Below the pieces are notes generated by a model. The model was given only the letters and a program-made list of their open reading frames with translations. It was not told where the DNA came from and made no database searches. DNA of 64,000 nucleotides from Ricordea florida (taxonomy: Eukaryota > Cnidaria > Anthozoa > Corallimorpharia > Ricordeidae). The stretch spans positions 46,073,646-46,137,645 of the forward strand of contig OX453272.1 of the NCBI GenBank assembly GCA_949710005.1. Direction: 5' to 3'. The first letter of the stretch is position 1; each line of letters begins with the position of its first letter. This document shows, piece by piece, positions 21,538 through 28,931 of the stretch. Both the position numbers and the translations under genes were made by a program.

Positions 21538-21800
21538 TGTCAGACAAAGTAACAGATAATACAATAACTCCTAATGAATACATTCGTATGGTAGGTTTAA
21601 GAGCCACACAACTCAAATTTGGTAAGAAACCTGTTATAGAATGGAAAGGAGCCTTTGATCCCATAGCCATTGCTAAGAGTGAAATCAAACAGCGTGTTTT
21701 GCCAATGTCCATAGTGAGAAAGATCCCAGATTGCACTTCAGAGACTGGTTTCCGTGATGAAATATGGAACATCAAAGATATGAATATCCGAGACTTTTGA
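21537..21800 (+). CDS. RPB6/omega-like RNA polymerase subunit, 87 aa
   Basis: This small protein matches the RPB6 (eukaryotic)/omega (bacterial) subunit pattern. Residues 13-24 (NEYIRMVGLRAT) correspond to the tKYE-R-RxLGTRAlQ helix of RPB6. They are followed by GKKPVIEWKGAFDPIAIA, aligned to the vexexDPLxIA strand and helix, and by LPMSIVRKIPD, aligned to the IPxxIRRyLPDG motif. The C-terminal FRDEIW parallels the acidic Trp-containing end of RPB6. The acidic N-terminal tail of cellular RPB6 is missing. RPB6 stabilises the RNA polymerase clamp. Large DNA viruses such as asfarviruses encode one, but it is not part of the Polinton core as I know it. The ATG overlaps the upstream stop (TAATG). 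No other polymerase subunit is visible, so it would have to act on the host enzyme. Confidence 0.75.
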   Translation: MSDKVTDNTITPNEYIRMVGLRATQLKFGKKPVIEWKGAFDPIAIAKSEIKQRVLPMSIVRKIPDCTSETGFRDEIWNIKDMNIRDF

Positions 21801-21835
21801 AATCAATTTAGAAGTTCCCATATTTAGCATCAAAT

Positions 21836-22780
21836 ATGGCAACTGCTGATCCTGAGTTAGACCCTACTACACTAAATGAACCTGGGGCTGCTGGTGGTGA
21901 TGATGGGGATGAAACGTTTTATCTTAGCCCAATAACCACAAAGACATCCACCACTCGTGAAGATCCTGATATAGAAGAAACTTCATTTGGTGGTGATGAT
22001 GAAACCAGGCCCTTGATAGATAGAGAGAGAGCCCAAGATGAAGCTTGGTCTAAAATCAAAGAAAAATTCCCCAAAATTAATATTATAAATTCTAAATTAA
22101 TTGCTAGTATGGATGAGTATGATAGAGTGGTTGTACAATTGAACAGGTCTAATGCTAGAAAATACTTCTTCTTCAAAGCTGATGGTGAAGTAAATGATGA
22201 AGTTTTGAAGCTGAAGGGTGTACGAGCTGCTCTAGGGCCAATCGCAGAAAAAGCTGTAGAAGCCAACTATGGTGAGATAACTAAGAAAAAGGGAATAGTC
22301 ACTAAAATGAAGGAGATGCTAAAATTCCATAGAGATAAGCCATTAAATACCCCAGACGAAAAAAGTCAAATAGAAACTCTCGAGAGGCAAATTGGTGAAC
22401 AGGAGCAAGAGATAGCTAACCTAGAGGAGGAGAATGAGCAAATCCAGGAACGAATGTCATTGCGAGACCGGGTGAAGGCTATATTCAAGAAATATGGATT
22501 CACAGTCTTTGCCGTTATGAGTGCAGTTGGAGTGGTAATTGGTGTTATAGTCTCCAATCTCTCCAAAGGACTCTCGAAATTGGGTAAAGGCGTTGGTGAT
22601 GGACTAAAGACAATTGGTAAGAAACTAGGCGAGTTATTACCTGGTATGGTGGGCGCCATTGTAAGCTTCTTATTCAAGACTGTGGGTGAAGTCTTTTCAT
22701 TCCTTGGTAAAAATGCTCGGCTGTTAATAGTTGCAATTGTACTTTATTTCATAGAGGAATTAAAGAAAAAGCATAAGTGA
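21836..22780 (+). CDS. Adintovirus coiled-coil membrane protein, 314 aa
   Basis: The layout is: an acidic disordered N-terminus (residues 1-75), a charged helical region, a Glu/Gln-rich coiled coil (about 178-205, with TLERQIGEQEQEIANLEEEN), a first hydrophobic segment (KYGFTVFAVMSAVGVVIGVI, near 222), a Gly/Lys amphipathic stretch (GKGVGDGLKTIGKKLGELLP), a second hydrophobic helix (MVGAIVSFLFKTVGEVFSFL) and a third (LLIVAIVLYFIEEL), ending in KKKHK. Amphipathic Gly/Lys helices between membrane segments suggest a virion membrane-remodelling or membrane-disrupting role, but this is inference. I recall related proteins throughout cnidarian Polinton-like elements without known function. Confidence 0.65.
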   Translation: MATADPELDPTTLNEPGAAGGDDGDETFYLSPITTKTSTTREDPDIEETSFGGDDETRPLIDRERAQDEAWSKIKEKFPKINIINSKLIASMDEYDRVVVQLNRSNARKYFFFKADGEVNDEVLKLKGVRAALGPIAEKAVEANYGEITKKKGIVTKMKEMLKFHRDKPLNTPDEKSQIETLERQIGEQEQEIANLEEENEQIQERMSLRDRVKAIFKKYGFTVFAVMSAVGVVIGVIVSNLSKGLSKLGKGVGDGLKTIGKKLGELLPGMVGAIVSFLFKTVGEVFSFLGKNARLLIVAIVLYFIEELKKKHK

Positions 22781-22786
22781 ATTTAA

Positions 22787-22966
22787 ATGAAGAGCTATTG
22801 CATCAAAGAGAGAAAACAAACTGAATGCATGCCTGGCAGTGAAACCTTCACCAAAACATCCAAGGGTATGCCTATGATGAAGTGTAAATGTGCTAGCTGT
22901 GGAATCACAAAGACTCAATTCCTCTCAGAGGCTAAATATAGAAATTTAAAGGAAACTAAGGAGTAA
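22787..22966 (+). CDS. Small zinc-ribbon protein (DUF5679-like), 59 aa
   Basis: The gene lies in the gap between two larger genes. The product begins MKSYCIKERK and has Cys at 5 and 14 and a CKCASCG knuckle near residues 33-39, giving a possible four-Cys zinc ribbon, followed by TKTQFL. The YC.K.RK...KC..CG.TKT pattern is what I know as DUF5679, small proteins common in DNA viruses and Polintons. No function is established. It starts 6 bases after the preceding stop and ends 6 bases before the next ATG. Confidence 0.75.
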   Translation: MKSYCIKERKQTECMPGSETFTKTSKGMPMMKCKCASCGITKTQFLSEAKYRNLKETKE

Positions 22967-22972
22967 TCCAAA

Positions 22973-23608
22973 ATGTTGAGCGTTACCATGTACGAGTCTG
23001 AAACTAGGGTATACTTGGATCCTCCTCTAGAAAAGGTTCGGGAGATACAACTCCTGGATTGTATGATACCTAAACGATTGGTGAATTTCAAAAACCGCCA
23101 GGAATTAGTCAGGGATAATCAACAACAGCCCTTCATAATAATCAGGCCAGGAACATATTCATTGCGAAGTATCCATGAAATATTTATAGATGATACGGAG
23201 AATGCAAAGATATCAATTATTGAGACTGATAATGCTGATTATTTGTACTCAAATAAGAACTATAAGGTTATACTTTCCAGAGGGTTACAAGTTGGACTGG
23301 GGGTGCCTGAAGTCATAAAACCTGGCAAGTTATACCCAATGAATCTCCAAATCAAGGAGCCCCTGAGACTTACGTGCAGTCTAGTTGATAACTTGTCATC
23401 CTATACGAATAAAGTTCAATCAGTGAGCCCTGTTGATATCTCCCCCTCATATCTACTTGCTAACATACCATCACAGGATTATCCAGTCATCCCGGCACAG
23501 AAATCCAATAGTCCCATAAATCACTTCGATTTAAGAATACTCGACAATGAATGGAAAAAGTTGGATTTGAAGGGTTCTCCCATCACTGTCACCTTAAGTT
23601 TCAAATAA
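22973..23608 (+). CDS. Candidate minor capsid/penton-like protein, 211 aa
   Basis: This is a beta-rich protein with no membrane segment. It opens with a hydrophobic or acidic strand (LSVTMYESETRVYLDPPLE), has a Pro/Gly-containing PGTYSLRSIHEIF motif near residue 60 and ends NHFDLRILDNEW...GSPITVTLSFK, a C-terminal strand pair I associate with virion surface or minor capsid proteins of Polinton-like elements. Length suits a single jelly-roll penton. The ATG begins 6 bases after the zinc-ribbon stop. It could instead be another virion structural protein, and the assignment rests on composition and position. Confidence 0.5.
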   Translation: MLSVTMYESETRVYLDPPLEKVREIQLLDCMIPKRLVNFKNRQELVRDNQQQPFIIIRPGTYSLRSIHEIFIDDTENAKISIIETDNADYLYSNKNYKVILSRGLQVGLGVPEVIKPGKLYPMNLQIKEPLRLTCSLVDNLSSYTNKVQSVSPVDISPSYLLANIPSQDYPVIPAQKSNSPINHFDLRILDNEWKKLDLKGSPITVTLSFK

Positions 23609-23640
23609 CATTTTAAAAGGAAGTTATAGTCGTAACAAAT

Positions 23641-24249
23641 ATGGATGAGTATAACAGAATCTATCCCGAGTTACCTCCAGCGGCTCCCCCTCCCACATCT
23701 GATGGTCCATCATTCAGACTTCAACAATGTTGTGATGCTTTGAATAAGCTTAAGTATGAATTAAGCCACTATGAGACAGTACTCAAAAAATACAACCGAT
23801 CCAAAGGCGTACTAATGAATGTAAGCTCAACCTGTGGTATACTCTCTTGCGTTTTAGCAGCTGGTGGATTAGGTACATCTCTTAGTGGAGTTGGAATCAT
23901 AGCATCGGTACCCTTGGGGGTAGTAAGTGGTGTATTTGTATGCGCATCAATAGCATGCCAACAAATATCCAAGAACCTATCCAAGAAAGCTGTAAAGCAT
24001 CAAAATACAATTACACTGGCTAAATCAAAAATAAACACCATTGAAGACTTGGTTTCAAAAGCGCTTCGTGACAATAAGATTTCTGATGAGGAGTTCTCCA
24101 TGATAATCGAGGAACTTAAGAAATTTGAAAAGCTCAAGGCTGATATAAGAGCCAAAGCTCAAAAAAATCTGCCGAAAGAATACGATCCAGTGGCTGTGGA
24201 ACAGAAAGTATTAGAAGAGCGCCTCAAAAAACTCAAAGGAGGACGATAA
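23641..24249 (+). CDS. Adintovirus membrane protein with Pro-rich N-terminus, 202 aa
   Basis: The N-terminus is a Pro-rich tail (YPELPPAAPPPTSDGP), similar in kind to the late-domain tails that recruit budding machinery, though no exact PPxY or PTAP motif is seen. A helical region follows, then a Gly/Ala/Ser-rich membrane hairpin at about residues 60-110, and a long charged C-terminal helix with INTIEDLVSKALRDNKISDEEF, which looks EF-hand-like but lacks a complete calcium loop. I recall numerous close relatives in cnidarian genomes, always unannotated. Possibly it is a virion membrane protein. Confidence 0.6.
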   Translation: MDEYNRIYPELPPAAPPPTSDGPSFRLQQCCDALNKLKYELSHYETVLKKYNRSKGVLMNVSSTCGILSCVLAAGGLGTSLSGVGIIASVPLGVVSGVFVCASIACQQISKNLSKKAVKHQNTITLAKSKINTIEDLVSKALRDNKISDEEFSMIIEELKKFEKLKADIRAKAQKNLPKEYDPVAVEQKVLEERLKKLKGGR

Positions 24250-24319
24250 CCATAACTTATGACAAGGTATCTTATTGAGTTAAACACTATAACCCTTCTA
24301 CCCAAACACTGGATAGAAG

Positions 24320-25870
24320 ATGGGCTTACTCGATGATTTCAAAACTAGATATCCAAAAGCTGACTTGAGCCAGTTCAAATTTGTTTATGATAGCTATGGT
24401 GGGTATATTAAATGGGCGCGTAATGGGTTAACAGTCATGTCTTATGATGACCCTACTGGCAAGACATGGACTGATAGCCTTGCACCCAATTTGAAGATAC
24501 TACTTTGGATTGATCTGGGTTTGAATGATAAGACAGTAAGCTCATTCCCAGATAGTCTAACCATAACAAATCATCACTACCCAATACCAGCAGTTGACTT
24601 TGATGACTTTACCAGTAACACCACATCCATGTTAACCTCATTGGACATTTACGTGTCAAACACCAAGAAGTTCACTGCTAAGATGCGTAATGTGTTTACA
24701 TCCCAAGTTGTAACCTTTAAGTTTGGAAAGCAGGGCCGAAAGTGGTTGAACGCACCTGACATGAATTATTGGCCTCAACAGCTTAATTTTGCAGTATGGT
24801 GTGCAACCTCTGGCTGTGGTATAAGCCCCTTTGAAAGTTTGAACTATCCCAAAGTGGTGGCTGGCTTCATGAAGTTTCACATCTACTTCACCATAAGGCG
24901 TATACTATACGAATTGAGTGTACCATTGCCTGATGAGCAACCATTTGTCATAAACAACAATCCTTACAGTAAAGTTGCTTACCAAAGATTGTGCGCTGAA
25001 TTCGGGATCTCTAATAATTCTGATTTTAGATGGAAAGGAGGTAGAAACCATGGTCTAGGTGATATCTTCCTTGATTATGGAGCTGGTTATCACGGACGAG
25101 GTGGTGGATTTCAAAATGTTCATGTGATTCGAAATTACGATAAGGATGCAAACCAATGGTCTGGCGAGGGTGGTAAATTCTCGGATGATGGTGGTAAGAA
25201 GGAAAAAGGTAATCTCATCTCATTCATTCGTAATGATGACTTTGCTGATTACAAGTATGCCTGGTTCATTCCAACTAGTGGTTATGGGCTCACCAAAGCA
25301 GGACTTGGTAGATTGAATAGATCTGCTGAGGCTTTCGTTTACTGTGTATTGGGTTCACAAGTTAACACCCGAAATTCGATTGTAGGTACTGGTGGTGGAG
25401 TAATTGAAACTCAACAAGAATTCTTGGCTTTATTTGAAAGTAGTGTGATAGAAAACGATATCTCAAGCTCAGTACAAAGGTACCAGTTGGCCACTCAAGA
25501 AGCTAAATTAAGACTAGATTTGGCCATTGCACCTGGAATATGGTTAATGCCTAGTAATATGATTATAAACACAGAGAGTGTGATTGGATACAATAACAAC
25601 CTTATGAAAGCTACTGATAAGATGAAATTCGGTGTTAACTCAAATGTGAACCTGGAGACTAAAACTGTAGGGATAAGCCATAACCTAGGTTCTTCAAAAG
25701 TGAAGTTACCACATGCAGCTGTGAGATCCAAGCCAACACCACCACCAAAGATGGATTCTCAACCTATAATCAAAGAATCCACACCAGAAAAGACGACTAC
25801 TAATCATGAGGATATTTTGATAGTATTAACAATTGCAGCTGCAGCTATAGCTTGGATTATTTTCAGATGA
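24320..25870 (+). CDS. Large adintovirus virion-associated protein with C-terminal anchor, 516 aa
   Basis: This is the longest intact gene after the polymerase. Residues 1-200 contain repeated aromatic strands and a YWPQQLNFAVWCATSGCGIS segment near 149. A Gly/Asn-rich loop region spans about 240-310, and the C-terminal 20 residues (DILIVLTIAAAAIAWIIF) form a membrane anchor preceded by a Pro/Thr/Lys stalk. The N-terminus has no signal peptide. It may be a tail-anchored structural or attachment-associated protein. The family is not recognised. An alternative role as a capsid protein is less likely because of the anchor and because another gene fits the capsid better. Confidence 0.55.
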   Translation: MGLLDDFKTRYPKADLSQFKFVYDSYGGYIKWARNGLTVMSYDDPTGKTWTDSLAPNLKILLWIDLGLNDKTVSSFPDSLTITNHHYPIPAVDFDDFTSNTTSMLTSLDIYVSNTKKFTAKMRNVFTSQVVTFKFGKQGRKWLNAPDMNYWPQQLNFAVWCATSGCGISPFESLNYPKVVAGFMKFHIYFTIRRILYELSVPLPDEQPFVINNNPYSKVAYQRLCAEFGISNNSDFRWKGGRNHGLGDIFLDYGAGYHGRGGGFQNVHVIRNYDKDANQWSGEGGKFSDDGGKKEKGNLISFIRNDDFADYKYAWFIPTSGYGLTKAGLGRLNRSAEAFVYCVLGSQVNTRNSIVGTGGGVIETQQEFLALFESSVIENDISSSVQRYQLATQEAKLRLDLAIAPGIWLMPSNMIINTESVIGYNNNLMKATDKMKFGVNSNVNLETKTVGISHNLGSSKVKLPHAAVRSKPTPPPKMDSQPIIKESTPEKTTTNHEDILIVLTIAAAAIAWIIFR

Positions 25871-25912
25871 AAATTGAAATAACCAATCCATGGATATGCC
25901 CATTTGTAAATC

Positions 25913-26278
25913 ATGATATCACTAGCTATCGTTGGTAGTGAGAACTTCTTTGACAGTGACTTCTTGAAAGAGCAAATAAGGAAGGCTCTTAAGAAATGGA
26001 AATTGAATCTCTCAGACATTGAATGTATCGTATCTGGATGTGAAATGGGTGTTAACACTATGGCTGAAGAATTTGCAATTCAAAATGGAATACCATTCAA
26101 GAAGTTTGAACCTCAATGGGAATATTATGGTAAAGCAGCTGGGCCAATTCGTAATAGGGCTATTATGGAGTGTGTAACACATGTATTAGCCCTAACTTCA
26201 ATTTGCTCAACAAGTACTAAGTCAGCTATCAAGATTGCTAGGAAGTACAAGAGGGAGGTTATAGTAAAATATGTGTAA
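25913..26278 (+). CDS. SLOG/YspA-like (cpYpsA, DUF2493-type) Rossmann protein, 121 aa
   Basis: The protein starts with a Rossmann strand and turn (ISLAIVGSENF, residues 2-12), has a second strand with IECIVSGCEMGVNTMAEEFA at about 37-56 corresponding to the SGGArGaD..AE motif of the family, then GIPFKKFEPQWEYYGKAAGPIRN, matching the W..YGkaAGPiRN signature almost exactly, and a final STSTKSAIKIARK helix. These are hallmarks of the SLOG superfamily, which binds nucleotide-derived ligands and is common in phages and bacteria. The GGARGAD loop is altered here to GCEMGVN, so ligand specificity may differ. This is an unusual accessory gene for a eukaryotic Polinton, probably acquired horizontally. 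Confidence 0.8.
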   Translation: MISLAIVGSENFFDSDFLKEQIRKALKKWKLNLSDIECIVSGCEMGVNTMAEEFAIQNGIPFKKFEPQWEYYGKAAGPIRNRAIMECVTHVLALTSICSTSTKSAIKIARKYKREVIVKYV

Positions 26279-26329
26279 TAGTAATTAAATTGTGTTTTCT
26301 TTACTAGATCAAGTAAAGAATACTTAATA

Positions 26330-26593
26330 TCACAACTTATTTGGAGTGCAATACTTACATAAATACTTAAATTTACCATGTTCACAATCGATGGATTCAT
26401 TGCACTCTCTACAAAATAAACTATTATTAGCATGTATACATTTTTTAATTTCAGAATCATGATTAACAAAACTTCTAGAGATAATACAATACTTACATTT
26501 ATACTTATTCTTACCATGTTCACAAATTCCAGAACCCCCACACTCTTTACAAAAGTACTTTCGCCTACCATGAATACACTTCTTTTGCGGCAT
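26330..26593 (-). CDS. Cys/His-repeat zinc protein (EsV-1-7-like), 87 aa
   Basis: Tandem zinc-binding repeats of about 18 residues carry the pattern C-x-H-G-x5-C-x2-C, for example KCIHGRRKYFCKECGGSG, then ICEHGKNKYKCKYC, and two more after a linker. Such Cys/His repeats are known from brown algal virus EsV-1-7-like proteins and from giant viruses. The start at the internal ATG (26593) is preferred because the upstream 21 codons run toward the terminal repeat and lack the repeat pattern. It is on the minus strand, facing inward from the right terminal repeat, so its promoter would lie within or next to that repeat. A nucleic-acid-binding regulator is a reasonable guess. Confidence 0.7.
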   Translation of the reverse strand: MPQKKCIHGRRKYFCKECGGSGICEHGKNKYKCKYCIISRSFVNHDSEIKKCIHANNSLFCRECNESIDCEHGKFKYLCKYCTPNKL

Positions 26594-26671
26594 TGCTTTA
26601 AAAAATATACCCAATCCATACCTCCACCCAAACCCAACTTCCAATTTTACTAACACACCCCACTAAAATAA

Positions 26672-26764
26672 ATTTTGGCCACACCCTAATTTACATAAAA
26701 CCATTTTGAGCCAAAAAATTAATGACCACGCCCATTGCGCCAGAACTCTCCATTTCCAACTACT
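26672..26764 (-). repeat. Right terminal inverted repeat of the adintovirus
   Basis: This is the inverse of 11352-11444, ending CCAACTACT. It is followed by the right target copy ACATG (26765-26769), and then by repeat DNA that continues the sequence interrupted at 11351. Confidence 0.9.
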
Positions 26765-27298
26765 ACATGACTGCATCATTTGTCTTACAATAGCAAAAGT
26801 CATGTGGCATCCATAATTAGAGCACAAAGTGCACTTTCGATTAGACAGGACAAGGGAGCTTTACAGTGTTCACGTGCTAAAAAGGGAGTTAGCTTGACTA
26901 GGGTCAAACCTCCCTAATGTTCATGTTTACATCAATTGCAAAATTCTTGGAATTTTTCATCTGACAAGAATTTTGTGTTTTGTCATTGTCCGAAAGTGAA
27001 AATAAGATACGTTATGATACTGGCTGGTTTATCATCCATTCAGTTGCAAATGATATTTTTTAAACACATCTTACCTTCAGGTTAAATAGTCCTTTGCTAA
27101 GCAGTGGTTTCACTAACAATTATGTGCACTGAAGTCAGTTATCCCATTACCCCTAAGCCCTGTGTTTAAGTAAAGCTCTGTACTTTTATTTCCGTTGTTT
27201 GTGTTGGTGTATCTTATTCATGCTGTCAGCATTGGGATTACATTACTTTGAAACTTTTTTGAGGCTAAGAAGTGATATTTGTGTTCCTGAGGTTTATA

Positions 27299-28176
27299 CA
27301 GTTGAACCCCGCTATAACGAGCCCCGCTATAACGAAGACCCCGTTATAACGAACAAAATCTGAAAGCCCGGCAGAATTACAGTAAAATATGTGGATACGA
27401 ACTCCGCTCTAACGAACCCCGCAATAACGAATTTCCCGCTATAACGAACAGATTTTGACGGTCCCAACGCACAATTTACCCCGCTATAACGAATATTTTG
27501 TCCGATCGCTTGCAGCAGTCAGTAAAGACGACAGATTTGAGTAGAAAACACATCTTGCTTTATTCCGGTTTCGACAAATACGGTACGTGTACTTCTTGTA
27601 GTCTTGAATGTATCCTTCAGCGTGCCGACACGCCTTCCTTATAGTCAATTAGGGACACAAGCCTTGACACTTTGGACGGCTTCTTGTGCTCAAATTTCTA
27701 GGTGGCTGGAATTTCCAAGCCGATGCTTTAGTTTCTTCTTTTCCCTGTGACTTCGACTGAGATTTTTCCTCCAATGTTTGAATAAATGAAATGCTTCCGA
27801 GGCGAATGCTGCAGTACGACTAGTGACACGGGGAACATTTTTTGTGCAGAGACAAATAGGGAATCGATTCCTCAGAGGTGTTACTGTTACTTCTGAATTT
27901 TAAAGTTTATTGAAATTGTTTTTGAATTTGATGTCTTGATGGTCAGCGTGTTACACTCACAGTTTACAGTATCAAATGAATAAAAATGTTTTCTACGTAC
28001 ATGTACAGTATTGAATTATTGGGTAGTTGTTGTTTATCAAGTTACCACGCTATAACGAATATTTTTGCTGCTAACCAGATAATTCGTTATAGCGGGGTCT
28101 TCGCTATAACGAAGACCCCGCTATAACGAACATTTTTTTCGGTACCGCGGCACTTCGTTATAGCGGGGTTCCACTG
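27299..28176. mobile_element. pogo/Tc1-like MITE, 878 bp
   Basis: The ends read CAGTTGAACCCCGCTATAAC and its inverse GTTATAGCGGGGTTCCACTG, flanked by TA on both sides. Several internal CCCCGCTATAACGAA copies cluster at both ends. Paralogous repeat units at about 29968, 31714 and 37186 show the empty site with a single TA. It has no transposase, and the middle carries no gene. Confidence 0.85.
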
Positions 28177-28931
28177 TACCTACAAAAAGCATTAATTGTT
28201 TTAATTAATTGTCAAGAATTTCATTGTTTACGAATCAATTTTCAGAATAAAAGGTACTATCTATTTCTTATGCAAAGAAGTAACGCTCAATGGAAGATAA
28301 CCAAGCAGAATTCTTATGCGCTGCAACGGTTTCGGATTTCTTAGAGCAAAACTTGTCAGATTTGTGGGACGCACATGACTGCATCATTTGTCTTAGAACA
28401 GCAAAAGTCATGTGGCATCCATAATTAGAGCACAAAGTGCACTTTCCATTAGACAGGACAAGGGAGCTTTACAATGTTCACATGCCAAGAAGGGAGTTAG
28501 CTCGATTGGGGCGAAACCGCCTTGGAGTTCATGTTTACATTAATTGCGATATTTGGCAAGATTTCCGCACCGGTCCCTACTTCATTATGCATGCACCAAA
28601 TGAATTGTTCACATGTAAACAATTTTTGTTATTGCAGAATGAAACAATATGGCTACAGCATGCATAATAAAGTAGGGACCTGTGCGGAAATCATTCCCGA
28701 TATTCTGACAAGAATTCTATGTTTTGTCTGTATCCGAAAGTAAAAATGAGATTCGTTACCATACTTGCTGGTTTATTGTCCTGTGCAGATGATATTTTTT
28801 AAACATAACTTACCTTCTCTTAATAGTCTTTTGCTAATGTATGCTAGTGGTTTCACTAATAACTATGTGCACTGAAGTCCGTTATCCCCTGATTATACCA
28901 CTATGCCCTGCCTTGAATAAATCTCTTTTAT

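Larger units (their letters stand above)
11352..26764 (+). mobile_element. Integrated adintovirus/Polinton (Maverick), 15.4 kb
   Basis: The element begins AGTAATTGG and ends CCAACTACT. The outer 93 bp at each end are inverted copies with two differences. It is flanked by AAATG (11347-11351) and ACATG (26765-26769), a 5-bp target duplication with one change. The unoccupied site GGGACGCACATGACTGCATC is present at about 28370 and 36650 in paralogous repeat units, so both boundaries are fixed to the base. Inside are 18 genes or pseudogenes with the hallmark Polinton set (protein-primed polymerase B, retroviral-type integrase, capsid, packaging ATPase). All are on the plus strand except integrase and one small zinc protein. 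The polymerase and integrase are broken, so this copy cannot move unaided, yet the capsid and membrane genes are open. Confidence 0.93.

Noticed and set aside
24320-25870. The 516-residue protein as the major capsid protein
   Set aside because: It has a C-terminal membrane anchor, and no decayed copies of it were found nearby. The 413-residue protein next to the ATPase fits better.
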